Below are positions 26,835 through 36,023 of a stretch of 64,000 nt of DNA, one piece after another. The DNA lies in the NCBI RefSeq assembly GCF_002940005.1, contig NZ_MDEF01000018.1; one strand, 5' to 3'. The notes under the pieces are model-generated. The model saw only the letters and a list, made by a program, of their open reading frames with translations, ran no database searches and was not told where the DNA came from. The position numbers and the translations under genes were made by a program. This DNA is from Xanthomonas hortorum. Its GTDB lineage: Bacteria > Pseudomonadota > Gammaproteobacteria > Xanthomonadales > Xanthomonadaceae. Position 1 is the first letter of the stretch. The number at the start of each line of letters is the position of its first letter.

Positions 26835-28223
26835 TCACGCGCGGCTACGGACGCGTCGCGCCACTTCGCTGACCACCGCAATGACCGCAGTCAAACCGAC
26901 CATCGACAGGAACTGCGCTCGGGTGTCTGCCGACGAGGCCAGCAGCACGAAGATCACCGCCAGGATCGCCAGCGCCAGCAGGGTCAGAAACGGATACCCG
27001 CGCATACGGAACGGCAACGTGATGCCGGCGCGGTCGGCGCGTGCGCGCAGGATCAGCTGCGACAGCAACGAGATCGTCCACACCAGCAGGCAGGTGGCAC
27101 CGACGATATTGAGCAGCATCGGCAACACCTTGTTGGGATACAGCAACTCCAGCGCCGCCGCCGCGAAGCCGAACAAGACGCTGGCGATCACCGCCACCAG
27201 CGGCACTTGCTCGCCGCTGGTCCTGCCGAGCAGGCGCGGCGCTTCGCCGCGTTGTGCCAGCGAAAAGATCATCCGCGAGGCGCCATACAGATTGGCGTTG
27301 AGCGCCGACAACAAGGCCACCACCGCGACCAGGGTGATGGCAGTGGCCGCACCGGGGATGCGCGCCACCTCCAGCACCGCGGCAAACGGCGAGCTGAGCG
27401 CTGCGCTGGTCCACGGCACCACCGCTACGATCACGCTGATCGAGCCGATGTAGAACACCAGGATGCGCCAGGCCACGGTGCGAATGGTGCGTGCCAGGCT
27501 GCGGCCCGGATCGGCGGTTTCCGCGGCGGCCACCGCCACGATCTCGGTGCCACCGAAGGCGAACACCACCACCAGCAACGCCGAGCCGACGCCCACCAGA
27601 CCCTTCGGGGCGAATCCGCCGTGCTGGGTAAAGTTGGACAGCCCCGGCGACACCACGCCCGGCAACCACCCGGCCAGCAAGGCAACGCCGATCAGCAGGA
27701 ACACGATGATCGCGGCGACCTTGAGGATGGCGAACCAGAATTCGAACTCGCCGAAGTTGCGCACGCCCAGCAGATTGATCGCCGTAAAAGTGGCCATGAA
27801 CACCACCGCCAGCAGCGGCACCGGCAACGCCGGCCACACCGAGGCGAGCAAGCCTGCCGCACCGACCGCTTCGGCCGCGATCACCACCACGATCTGCAAC
27901 CACCACAACCAGCCCACCGTCGCACCGGCGGTCGGCCCCATCGCATCGGCCGCATACACCGAAAACGCGCCACTGGTCGGCTTGGACGCGGCCATTTCTC
28001 CCAGCGCATTCATCACGATGATCACCAGGGCTCCGGCGATCAGGTACGACACCAGCACCGCCGGCCCCGCCGCGTGGATGCCCACGCCCGAGCCCAGAAA
28101 CAGCCCGGCACCGATTGCCGTGCCCAGGCCCATCATCATCAATTGCCGCGGTTTCAGCGCATGGCGCAACGCGGGCGCGGCGGACGGAGCGTTCTCAGCA
28201 ACGGGATCGGTCGGAAGCGGCAT
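26835..28223 (-). CDS. APC-family amino acid permease
   Basis: A 462-residue permease with about 12 transmembrane helices. The first is LMMMGLGTAIGAGLFLGSG, the amino-acid/polyamine/organocation signature of the AAT subfamily, followed by MNALGEMAASKPTSGAFSVY. It probably imports amino acids by proton symport; the closest well-known relatives are GABA or proline-type permeases, but the substrate cannot be read from sequence. A decayed copy of its C-terminus lies beyond the downstream dipeptidase gene. Confidence 0.87.
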   Translation of the reverse strand: MPLPTDPVAENAPSAAPALRHALKPRQLMMMGLGTAIGAGLFLGSGVGIHAAGPAVLVSYLIAGALVIIVMNALGEMAASKPTSGAFSVYAADAMGPTAGATVGWLWWLQIVVVIAAEAVGAAGLLASVWPALPVPLLAVVFMATFTAINLLGVRNFGEFEFWFAILKVAAIIVFLLIGVALLAGWLPGVVSPGLSNFTQHGGFAPKGLVGVGSALLVVVFAFGGTEIVAVAAAETADPGRSLARTIRTVAWRILVFYIGSISVIVAVVPWTSAALSSPFAAVLEVARIPGAATAITLVAVVALLSALNANLYGASRMIFSLAQRGEAPRLLGRTSGEQVPLVAVIASVLFGFAAAALELLYPNKVLPMLLNIVGATCLLVWTISLLSQLILRARADRAGITLPFRMRGYPFLTLLALAILAVIFVLLASSADTRAQFLSMVGLTAVIAVVSEVARRVRSRA

Positions 28224-28445
28224 GGACGGGCTTGAAGAGATGGAATCGCGACACGATACCGCGTCGCGGCGCCTGCCGCGCCTCTTGACGCGAGCCTGGC
28301 GAAAGAGTGGACAAGCCAGCCAATCGCGCCTTGCCTCCTCGTATCAGCAGGTCGTTCGCACTGGCCTCCAAGTGCGTGACACGCTCCAGACCCGCTTCAC
28401 TGCACGCAGCTGGTGGACAAATCCGCCGCACGCTGCATGCCGCAT

Positions 28446-28478
28446 ACAAAGATCCCCGGGCAAGCCGGGGATCTTTGT
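28446..28478 (-). terminator. Strong hairpin terminator after pectate lyase gene
   Basis: A perfect 14-bp stem, ACAAAGATCCCCGG with CCGGGGATCTTTGT, around the 5-base loop GCAAG, 22 bases past the pectate lyase stop. The A/T-rich ends of the stem let it work in both directions. The remainder of 28224-28500 shows no gene. Confidence 0.75.
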
Positions 28479-28500
28479 CACTGCAGCGTCTTGTGGCCGA

Positions 28501-29562
28501 TCATTCCGCCAGGTTCTTGCCGGCACCTGCAGTGGCGATCACCTTGGCCTTGACCTGCGCGGCCGGGGTGATGCTGTAGGTGTAGCCCAGCGGCTCCGGG
28601 AACACCTTGGTGGTGATCCAGTTGGTGGCGTTGGCGTAGGGCTTGCTGCCATCCGGCGTGCCCCAGGTGATGCCGCTGCCGACGTAGTTGTTGATCAGGT
28701 CCCAGTAGCCGATCTCGCTGCTGTCGCGCGAGGTCACCGGGTTCTTGATGTTCTCGAAGTAGTTGGATTCGATCTTCGCCACGCCGCCCATGCGCACGTT
28801 GATGCCGGAGGTGGTGACGTTGTTGAAGTAGTTGTTGTAGATATGGCTCAGCCCGCGCCGCTGCAGCGGCACGCGCGACTCGACATTCTCGAAGCGGTTG
28901 TGATGATAGGTGGTGCGCGCGGCCGAGTTCTTGGTGTCGCTGTCGCTGAATCCATTGAGCGCGACCTTTTGATAGTTGTAGAGGTGGTTGTAGGACACGG
29001 TGACGTGGTGCACGCCCTTCTTCATGTCGATGCCGCCATCGAAGGAGGCATCGCCGGCACCGGAGCACTTGGTCAACGAGGCGAACACGGTGTTGTGATC
29101 GACCCAGATCCTGGACGGCGAGCCGCTGGAATTACCTTCCAACGAAATCGAATCCGCATCTTCGCCGCCTTGCAGCAAGCCGATGGTCATGTTCTGGATG
29201 ATGATGTTGTTGGCGTTGCCCACCACCCACACACCGAAGTTGGCCGCCGAGCCATTCGCGCCCTTGATGGTGACATCGCTCTTGTTCTTGATCTGCACGG
29301 TCTTGGCCGGCAGCTTCCACTGCGCGCAGACGTCCTTGATGGTGCTGAAGTCGAACTTGCCGGTGTAATTGAGCACCAGCCCGCCACTGCCGGAATAGCT
29401 GTCAATGGCGGCCTGCATCGCTTCGAAGGTGGCGACGTTGACCAGGGTCTTGTTGCCGCCGCCGGTGGTGGCGGCACCGTACCCGACCTGGCCGGCGATG
29501 GCACTCGCGGCGCAAGCGGACAGTGCAAGCGCGAGTGCGCCATTGAGTGTCTTGATGATCAT
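28501..29562 (-). CDS. Secreted pectate lyase (polysaccharide lyase family 1)
   Basis: A 353-residue extracellular enzyme that cleaves polygalacturonate by beta-elimination and macerates plant cell walls. Its signal peptide is MIIKTLNGALALALSACAAS, cut near AIAG. The parallel beta-helix has the calcium-site region WVDHNTVF, then DGGIDMKKG, HHVTVSYNHLYNYQKVAL and the catalytic-Arg segment ENVESRVPLQRRG. Sec plus type II secretion is the usual route for such Xanthomonas enzymes. The gene stands alone, with a terminator behind it and a long regulatory gap upstream. Confidence 0.92.
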   Translation of the reverse strand: MIIKTLNGALALALSACAASAIAGQVGYGAATTGGGNKTLVNVATFEAMQAAIDSYSGSGGLVLNYTGKFDFSTIKDVCAQWKLPAKTVQIKNKSDVTIKGANGSAANFGVWVVGNANNIIIQNMTIGLLQGGEDADSISLEGNSSGSPSRIWVDHNTVFASLTKCSGAGDASFDGGIDMKKGVHHVTVSYNHLYNYQKVALNGFSDSDTKNSAARTTYHHNRFENVESRVPLQRRGLSHIYNNYFNNVTTSGINVRMGGVAKIESNYFENIKNPVTSRDSSEIGYWDLINNYVGSGITWGTPDGSKPYANATNWITTKVFPEPLGYTYSITPAAQVKAKVIATAGAGKNLAE

Positions 29563-30170
29563 GCAGCCTCTCCCAAATGAAATCGAAAAGCGATGCGTGG
29601 CGTCGGCGCGATTGCATCGACGGTGGCAAAGCGGTGCATGGGGGCCGCATTCTTCGCGCGGTTTAAAACATAAAACAATTATTCATCTCTGAAACTTTGA
29701 CGCAGCACGGTGTTCTCCTCGCAGGACATGCAAAAGAGACAGCGAGAGACACGCAGGACAGGACACTGCGGTGATGTGCGCGATGTTTTTTCTATGTATG
29801 CAACCGTATGCCGATGCTGTGGTTGCTCACACGCGTGTTCGACTACGCGTGGTAATGGCAAATGCGTTTTTCAAGCATGCACGCGGATAACAAGGTGCTG
29901 TGCATGGGAAGCTGCACACGACCGCGCTGCCGACGTCGTCGGCGAAGTTGTCGGCGACATCGACGCGCAGCAGCAAAGCGCTACCGCACGGTCATGCGTG
30001 CAGATTGGGCGCTATGACGCGCCGCCTTGCTGGTGATGGTGCGTGATAGGGCATGCGAAGCGAAAGCAACGCAGCTAACGCGCAGTCGACACGCGAAACG
30101 CTATGGAGTGCCATGCCGAGCACGCTCAAGCTCGCATGCAGGCCCTCACACGCACACACACGCCATCAAC
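29563..30170. other. Long intergenic region upstream of pectate lyase
   Basis: No convincing gene in about 600 bases. The first 140 bases hold an AT-rich patch (about 29660-29700) suited to the pectate lyase promoter. A 15-base inverted repeat GCCGACGTCGTCGGC lies at 29929-29943. I found no clear PIP box (TTCGB-N15-TTCGB) or Clp/CRP site by eye. Confidence 0.45.
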
Positions 30171-31112
30171 TCACACGGCGCGGTTGGCCAACACCGACGC
30201 GTGCACCAGCTGCTCGCCGGGCCATGGGGTGTGATCGTCGAGGAAGTTCCCGACCAGCCGCATGCAGGCTGCGCGCTCTTCTACGTGCGGCATGTGGCTG
30301 GAATTGGCGAACACATGCCACTGGGCGTCCGGGATCAGGCGTGCGTAAGGCTCGACGGTTTCCGGCGTGGCCTCATCGTATTTGCCCGATAGCACCAGCG
30401 CCGGCGCGATGATGCGGTGCAAGCGTTCGATGATGCTCCAGTTGCGCAGGCTGCCCACCACATGGAATTCGGTCGGGCCGTTCATGGCGTGATAGACGGT
30501 GGGGTCGGCATCGATGGCGGCGAAGGTGCGCGCCACTTCCGCAGGCCACGGCAGCAGGCGACACACATGCTGCGCATAGAACGCCTGGCTTGCAGCGCGG
30601 TAGGCCGGGTGATCCAGCGTGCCGGCGGCCTCGTGCTCGTCCAGTGCCGCCTGGATGTCTTCGGGCAGGCGCGCGCGCAAGCGCAATGCGGCAGCGCGCC
30701 ACAAGCCCATCGATGCCGGCGAGTTGGCGATCACCAACGCACGCAGGCCGGCCGGCCGGCGCACCGCATGTTCGGCCGCCAGCATCCCGCCCCAGGATTG
30801 CCCCAGCAACGCGTACTGCGACAGCCCAAGCTGGGTGATCAGGGTCTGCAGCTCATCCAGAAACAGCCCCACCGTCCAGAAGCCGGGGTCGGCATTGGGA
30901 AGATGGGTGGACTTGCCGTTGCCGAGTTGGTCGTAATGGATGACCGCGCGGCCATTGACAGCCAGGTCCTTGAAGCTGTCCACATAGTCGTGGGTGCAAC
31001 CGGGGCCGCCGTGCAGGACGATCAGCGGGCAGGCGTCACTGCGCAGGTCGCCGGTGATGCGGTACCAGGTGCGGTACCCACGGAATTCGACGTAACCCTC
31101 AGTGGACTGCAT
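30171..31112 (-). CDS. pip: Proline iminopeptidase (plant-signal-responsive pip)
   Basis: A 313-residue alpha/beta-hydrolase that removes N-terminal proline from peptides. It shows the oxyanion region LHGGPGCTHDY, the DQLGNGKS strand, the nucleophile elbow GQSWGG and a C-terminal His in NSSHMPHVE. In Xanthomonas the homologous gene is activated by the LuxR solos XccR/OryR in response to plant compounds and contributes to virulence (established knowledge). Here the gene lies directly downstream of such a regulator, with a lux box 62 bases before its start. Confidence 0.9.
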   Translation of the reverse strand: MQSTEGYVEFRGYRTWYRITGDLRSDACPLIVLHGGPGCTHDYVDSFKDLAVNGRAVIHYDQLGNGKSTHLPNADPGFWTVGLFLDELQTLITQLGLSQYALLGQSWGGMLAAEHAVRRPAGLRALVIANSPASMGLWRAAALRLRARLPEDIQAALDEHEAAGTLDHPAYRAASQAFYAQHVCRLLPWPAEVARTFAAIDADPTVYHAMNGPTEFHVVGSLRNWSIIERLHRIIAPALVLSGKYDEATPETVEPYARLIPDAQWHVFANSSHMPHVEERAACMRLVGNFLDDHTPWPGEQLVHASVLANRAV

Positions 31113-31173
31113 GACCTGCGCCTGCCTACGGCAATAGTGAGCGCTCAGCCTAGCGACCCGGCCTGCGCGCGCT

Positions 31174-31193
31174 AACTGGTAAAACTCTCAGGT
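31174..31193 (-). promoter_or_regulatory. lux box upstream of pip
   Basis: On the minus strand the 20-mer ACCTGAGAGTTTTACCAGTT matches the lux-box form ACCTG-N10-CAGGT in 9 of the 10 conserved arm positions' pattern (CAGTT for CAGGT). It sits 62 bases upstream of the pip start and between luxR and pip, where the published XccR/OryR-controlled element is found. Confidence 0.75.
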
Positions 31194-31297
31194 TCGCAGC
31201 AGTTTCAGATGCGCGGTTGCGCGCGCCATGGTGTATGAGCCGGGCGACGCATCCAGCCCGCCGATCGCACGCTTCGATCGATAGCCACAGGCTTGGT

Positions 31298-32062
31298 TTA
31301 CGGCTCCAGCAATCGATAATGCATCCCGCGCACCACTGCCTCGACGCGATTGCGCGCGCCCAGTTTGCGTGCGGCCGAGTTCAGATGCAGATTCACCGTG
31401 GCGGTGGAGCGATTGAGCGCGGCCGCGATGCTTTTGGCGGTCAGCCCCTTGGCCGAGTACTGAAGGCACTCGCGCTCGCGGCGGGTCAATGCGATGTGGT
31501 GACAGCGACGTTCCTGCGGATCCAGCAGTTCCTGCGCGCGGGCCTGAAACGCGTGCGCCAGTAACAAGAATGGCGACAGCTGCGCTTCGGCCAGCCGTGG
31601 TGCCTCGGCCGCAACCGCATCGACCGCGCCACTGAAGGTCGCGAATGCACCGCCAGGCAAATGCAGGGGCACGGTGACACCGGTTCCCATGCCGCTATCG
31701 CACAGATAACGCGTCACCTGCCGATGCTGGCCGCCGACATATTCCACACCGTCCTGATTGCCGTCGGTACGGTACGACCACATGAATGGCGTCATGCGCC
31801 GCGTTGCGCGCTGCTGAACGGGGTCATGTTGGTAGTAACCATGCTCGCACCAGACGTGCCGCATGTCGCCCGGCGCGTTGCGCTGCATGAACACCGATGG
31901 AGTGATCAGCGCGCCCTCCATACTCAGCGGAACCGGCGCGTAGTCGTAGACCAGCGACTTGAAACCAAACGCACAGACGTCGCGAAACACCCGATCCAGG
32001 CAGGCATTGAGCGTATGCAGCGCCTGCAAATCTCGGCCCAGGCTGGCCAGCGTGTCGAACAT
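31298..32062 (-). CDS. LuxR solo of the plant-responsive OryR/XccR type
   Basis: A 254-residue regulator with an N-terminal autoinducer-binding domain and a C-terminal LuxR-type HTH (LTRRERECLQYSAKGLTAKS, with TVNLHL in the recognition helix). In canonical AHL receptors a Trp and a Tyr sit four residues apart before the DP pair; here they are Met67 and Trp71 (DMRHVWCEHGYYQHDP). That is the substitution typical of plant-associated LuxR solos that respond to plant compounds, not acyl-homoserine lactones. No luxI gene is in the window. It is divergent from an APC permease gene. Confidence 0.88.
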   Translation of the reverse strand: MFDTLASLGRDLQALHTLNACLDRVFRDVCAFGFKSLVYDYAPVPLSMEGALITPSVFMQRNAPGDMRHVWCEHGYYQHDPVQQRATRRMTPFMWSYRTDGNQDGVEYVGGQHRQVTRYLCDSGMGTGVTVPLHLPGGAFATFSGAVDAVAAEAPRLAEAQLSPFLLLAHAFQARAQELLDPQERRCHHIALTRRERECLQYSAKGLTAKSIAAALNRSTATVNLHLNSAARKLGARNRVEAVVRGMHYRLLEP

Positions 32063-32256
32063 GGTGGGTCCTTCGATGACAGCAGGTGCCGCTGGACGAC
32101 ATCCAGCATGGAAAACCTAGCACTTTTACCAATGGATGGGCTTGCCGGCCACATTATCGTCACAATGCCGGTCAGCTAGCTGCAACGCAGCATTCACGTA
32201 CAAGCGCCCCACCGCGCCTGTCGTGCGACCCGGCCTTCCTTTCAGCGGATACCTGC

Positions 32257-33642
32257 ATGACCGACACACCACGCCGCGACGACGCGGCCACGCTGGAACG
32301 CTTTGGCTACACCCAGGAGCTCAAGCGACAGCTCACGCTCAAGGATCTGCTGATCTACGGGCTGGTGTTCATGGTGCCGACCGCGCCGTTCTCCATCTTC
32401 GGCGGCGTATTCGATATCAGCGCCGGGATGGTGCCGCTGACCTACCTGGTCGGCTTCGTGGCGATGCTGTTCACCGCGCTGAGCTACCAGCAGATGTCGC
32501 AGGCGTTTCCGGTGGCCGGTTCGGTGTATGCGTACGTGGGGCGCGGATTGAGCAGCGGCATGGGGTTTCTGGCCGGCTGGGCCATCTTGCTCGACTATCT
32601 GTTGGTACCGACGCTGCTGTATGTGGTTGGCGCCAATGCGATGCACAACGTGTTGCCGGCGGTGCCGCAGCCGGCGTGGATCGCGTTTTTCGTGGTGCTC
32701 AATACCATGGTCAATCTGCGCGGCATCGAAACCACCGCGCGGGCCAATCGTTTCTTTCTGTATGCGCAGTTGCTGGTGCTGGCGGTGTTTGTGGTGCTGG
32801 CGAGCCTGGCGATCCAGCGCGGCGTCAACGGTGCGCACTGGAACCTGCGTCCGTTCTACAACCCGCAGGCGTTTTCGCCACAACTGATCTTCAGCGCCTT
32901 GTCGGTGGCGGTGGTGTCGTTTCTGGGCTTCGACGCGATCTCCACGCTGTCGGAAGAAACCCGTGGCGGCAACCGTGTGGTCGGGCGCGCCACCTTGATG
33001 GCGCTGCTGATGGTGGCCGGCCTGTTCGTGCTGCAGACCTGGCTGGCCGCATTGCTGCAGCCGAACCTGCAGCGCTACCCCAGTGCGCAGGCCTCCAATG
33101 ATGCGTTCTTCGAGATCGGCCGGCTTATTGCCGGACCATGGCTGCAGATCGTCATCGCGCTCACGGTGGCGATCAGCGCCGCGATTGCCAATTCACTGGT
33201 TGCGCAGGCGGCCACCTCGCGCCTGTTGTTCGCCATGGCACGCGACCGTCAGCTGCCGGGGTTCTTGCGCTACATCCATCCGCGTACCGGCGTGCCGCAG
33301 CGCGCCATCCTGCTGGTGGCGGGTTTGAGCATGCTGCTGGGCGAAGTGTTCGTCGGCCAGATCGCGTTGCTGTCCTCGTTGTGCAACGTCGGCGCGCTCA
33401 CCGCCTTCATCCTGCTGCACGTTGCGGTGCTGTGGCACTTCCGTGGGCACGGCCGCAGCCTGCTATTGCATGGTGTGACGCCGTTGATCGGCATCGTGAT
33501 CCTCGGCTACGTGTTGATCAATGCCGACCGGCACGCGCAGCTCGGCGGCACCGCGTGGATGGCGGTGGGTCTGTTGGTGTTGGCATTCCTGAAAGTCAGC
33601 GGTCGTTCCACCGAGTTTCGCGCCAGCGACGCGTTGCAGTAA
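32257..33642 (+). CDS. APC-family amino acid/amine permease beside the LuxR solo
   Basis: A 461-residue protein with about 12 transmembrane segments. The N-terminal part, LTLKDLLIYGLVFMVPTAPF then GSVYAYVGRG, resembles the putrescine/amino-acid transporter branch of the APC superfamily. The ORF is open from 32086, but ATG at 32257 (MTDTPRRDD) gives the usual short cytosolic N-terminus. It is divergent from the LuxR gene across about 190 bases, so it may be part of the same regulon, for example importing the plant-derived signal or the product of Pip; this is inference. Confidence 0.83.
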   Translation: MTDTPRRDDAATLERFGYTQELKRQLTLKDLLIYGLVFMVPTAPFSIFGGVFDISAGMVPLTYLVGFVAMLFTALSYQQMSQAFPVAGSVYAYVGRGLSSGMGFLAGWAILLDYLLVPTLLYVVGANAMHNVLPAVPQPAWIAFFVVLNTMVNLRGIETTARANRFFLYAQLLVLAVFVVLASLAIQRGVNGAHWNLRPFYNPQAFSPQLIFSALSVAVVSFLGFDAISTLSEETRGGNRVVGRATLMALLMVAGLFVLQTWLAALLQPNLQRYPSAQASNDAFFEIGRLIAGPWLQIVIALTVAISAAIANSLVAQAATSRLLFAMARDRQLPGFLRYIHPRTGVPQRAILLVAGLSMLLGEVFVGQIALLSSLCNVGALTAFILLHVAVLWHFRGHGRSLLLHGVTPLIGIVILGYVLINADRHAQLGGTAWMAVGLLVLAFLKVSGRSTEFRASDALQ

Positions 33643-33873
33643 TCGCTGCTGCGCAGGGAGTCCGCCGCATGCCGCGCTGCGCGCCGCATGCGGGACTTAC
33701 GGCGCTATTGCAGGCGATCGCACCGTGCACCGATTGCCCACCTTGGCGGTCGCTGGTCGACCTGTTTTGTTGCCGCCATTCTGGCACTTGTCCGCTTTCA
33801 TCCACTGACAACGCACACGCTGCGTGGCCACGCGTGCCGACAGGTGCAAATGTGTCTGTATGTTTATTGATCT

Positions 33874-33905
33874 TTGATCTATGAACGAGATTTTCAGCAT
33901 ATATT
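33874..33905 (+). promoter_or_regulatory. Candidate promoter of the secreted protease gene
   Basis: TTGATC (33874-33879) and CATATA (33898-33903) are 18 bases apart in an AT-rich patch about 100 bases before the protease start. The match is moderate. The rest of 33643-34005 holds no gene that I can see. Confidence 0.35.
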
Positions 33906-34005
33906 CACCTCTGAACATTCGCTAGTCTCGTTCGGCGCCAACGCTGGCGCTCGGTTGTTGTGGCCCCCGCCGCAGCTCACCGGTCCATGACGACAAGGAC
34001 TACTC

Positions 34006-35403
34006 ATGAATCGCAAGAATGCGTTGTACCTGGCGCTGTTTTCCGCCGTTTCCGGCTCCGCACTGGCAGCGCCGCCGACCGAGATGGACGCAGCGCCGGT
34101 GAGCACTGCGCCGCAAGCGGCCAAACTTGGCGCGGCAACATTGCAATCGGCAAGTCTGCGTGGCGGGATCCTGCCCACGCGCGTGGTGCAACTCACTGCG
34201 CCCACCAGCACCGAGATCGGCCGCGTGCGTGAGCGTCGCATTGCACAGGTCAAACATGGGCAGCCTTTGCAGATCGGTTTTTCGCGCGTAGTTGCCAAGC
34301 CGTTGGTGAATCTGCGCACGCTCGATTGGCAGATGGCCAATGACGGATCGCGTGTTGCAACCCTGAAGGTCAGCTCTGCACAGGCGGCGTCCCTGCGTGC
34401 ATCGTTGACCCTGCGCGGTGCCGGCGCAACGCCTGGCGATCCGTCCAAGGTGACGCTGCGCTTTGCCGGCGACGACGGCCGCGTGTTCGAGCAATCCGGT
34501 GCAAGCTTCGTTACCAGCGGTAGCGACATCGGCTGGTCGCCGACCGTGAGCGGCGAGAACCTGTTGGTCGAACTTTCGCTGCCGGCCGGCCAGTATCCGG
34601 AAAACTTCAGCCTGAGCATTCCGCAGCTGTCGCATCTGGATATCAGCCCCACCGCCAGCGCGCGCGACATGATGACCATTGCCATTGGCGAGAGCGATTC
34701 CTGCCAGAACGATATCGTCTGCCGTGCCAACCCCACCGCCGGCTCCACCAGTGCGGCAAAAGCGGTGGCGCGGATGGTGTTCACCACCAGCGAGGGCTCG
34801 TTCTACTGCACCGGCACCCTGCTCAACAACACCAACTCGCCCAAGCGCAATCTGTTCTGGACTGCGGCGCACTGCATCAGTACACAGACCGTTGCCAACT
34901 CGCTGCAGACTTACTGGTTCTACGATGCGGCCAGCTGCAACGGCAACACCGCCAGCTCGCAGGCCACCACATCGACCGGCGGTGCGTTCCTGCGGCACGC
35001 CAATACCACGCGTGACACCGCGTTGCTGGAACTGAAGACTGCACCGCCGAGCGGCGCGTTCTACGCGGCCTGGAACAGCGCGGCGATCGGTGCGACCGGT
35101 ACCGCGATTGTCGGCATCCATCACCCAGCCGGCGACGTCAAGAAGTATTCGCTGGGCAGCGTGAATGCGCTGAGCACCTCCATCGACGGCAAGAGCCCGC
35201 TGTACCGCGTGGTCTGGAACGATGGCGTGACCGAAGGCGGCTCGTCCGGCTCGGGCCTGTTCACCGTCGCCAGCGGTGGTGCGTACCAGCTGCGCGGCGG
35301 CCTGTATGGCGGCTACTCGTTCTGCAGCGCGCAGACCGATCCCGACTACTACTCGCGCTTCTCGGACGTGTATTCCAGCATCTTCACCTACTTCGGCCCG
35401 TAA
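34006..35403 (+). CDS. Secreted trypsin-like serine protease (lysyl endopeptidase-like)
   Basis: A 465-residue preproenzyme. It has a signal peptide (MNRKNALYLALFSAVSGSAL), a propeptide of about 210 residues, then a chymotrypsin-fold domain. The triad is visible: His289 in FWTAAHC, Asp337 in TTRDTALLEL and Ser414 in EGGSSGSGLF. The long N-terminal region and the ...GSSGS... active site resemble Achromobacter protease I/lysyl endopeptidase. A GACAAGGAC ribosome-binding site precedes the ATG. Probably exported and a candidate virulence protease. Confidence 0.85.
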   Translation: MNRKNALYLALFSAVSGSALAAPPTEMDAAPVSTAPQAAKLGAATLQSASLRGGILPTRVVQLTAPTSTEIGRVRERRIAQVKHGQPLQIGFSRVVAKPLVNLRTLDWQMANDGSRVATLKVSSAQAASLRASLTLRGAGATPGDPSKVTLRFAGDDGRVFEQSGASFVTSGSDIGWSPTVSGENLLVELSLPAGQYPENFSLSIPQLSHLDISPTASARDMMTIAIGESDSCQNDIVCRANPTAGSTSAAKAVARMVFTTSEGSFYCTGTLLNNTNSPKRNLFWTAAHCISTQTVANSLQTYWFYDAASCNGNTASSQATTSTGGAFLRHANTTRDTALLELKTAPPSGAFYAAWNSAAIGATGTAIVGIHHPAGDVKKYSLGSVNALSTSIDGKSPLYRVVWNDGVTEGGSSGSGLFTVASGGAYQLRGGLYGGYSFCSAQTDPDYYSRFSDVYSSIFTYFGP

Positions 35404-35411
35404 GCGGTTGA

Positions 35412-35447
35412 TGCACGTGGCAGGCGGTGTCTCGCCTGCCACGTGCA
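35412..35447 (+). terminator. Hairpin after the protease gene
   Basis: A perfect 15-bp stem (35412-35426 with 35433-35447, core GCACGTGGCAGGCG) and a 6-base loop, 9 bases after the protease stop. No T tract follows, so it is a likely but atypical terminator or an mRNA 3' stabiliser. Confidence 0.6.
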
Positions 35448-35530
35448 ACTGCCCTTGGCGTGCGTGCAGCACTTCATCTGCATCGGCTTGATGAGGCAGA
35501 CTTGGCAGCTCGTCCTTCACCTGGATCGGC

Positions 35531-35935
35531 ATGCCCGTTCAACGCAATCGTTCTCTCATCGCCGCACTTGCACTGGCGACCTTGTCGCTGCAGGTCACCG
35601 CCAGCGCAGCCGGCAAGCCCGCCAATCGCGAGGAGGTCAAGGCATACGCGCTGCAGCTGTGCCTGGACAACAACTACGAGCGCAGCGGCAAATACACCTC
35701 CGATCAGCTACGCGATCGCTCGTATCTGCTGACGACCTATGCGCTGGACAATGCCAAGGCCGGCGCCACCGACCGCCTGCATCGCTTTGTCGCCGAGCAG
35801 ACGGCGGACTTTTATCGCGCCGAAGTGCCGATGAAGGACGAAGCGCGGCGAGGCCCGTTCAACAGGATCTTTGCGCAATGCATGGGCTTCTATCGTTCGC
35901 CTGCACTGAGCGAGTTCATTGCGCAAACACTCTGA
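35531..35935 (+). CDS. Small exported protein of unknown function
   Basis: A 134-residue protein with a signal peptide (RSLIAALALATLSLQVTASA) and a mature helical domain with two Cys residues (ALQLCLDNNY; FAQCMGFYRS) that could form a disulfide. The arrangement of an early Cys, a helical middle and a final CMGFYRSPALSEFI segment is reminiscent of Tai4-type periplasmic immunity proteins, but no type VI effector gene is adjacent and the likeness is by eye only. It is separated from the protease gene by a hairpin. Confidence 0.6.
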   Translation: MPVQRNRSLIAALALATLSLQVTASAAGKPANREEVKAYALQLCLDNNYERSGKYTSDQLRDRSYLLTTYALDNAKAGATDRLHRFVAEQTADFYRAEVPMKDEARRGPFNRIFAQCMGFYRSPALSEFIAQTL

Positions 35936-36023
35936 CTTGTCTTACGTCGTCGCACGCCTGACGGGCTCGCGCTAGGCTGATACGGCGCCAGCACACTTAC
36001 TCGATACGTCGACAGGAGCCGCA

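Noticed and set aside
27463..29580. 705-codon plus-strand ORF
   Set aside because: Antisense to the permease and pectate lyase; no recognisable domain.
33930..33960. Possible PIP box (TTCG motifs) before the protease gene
   Set aside because: The two TTCG motifs are only about 9 bases apart, not the required 15-base spacing.
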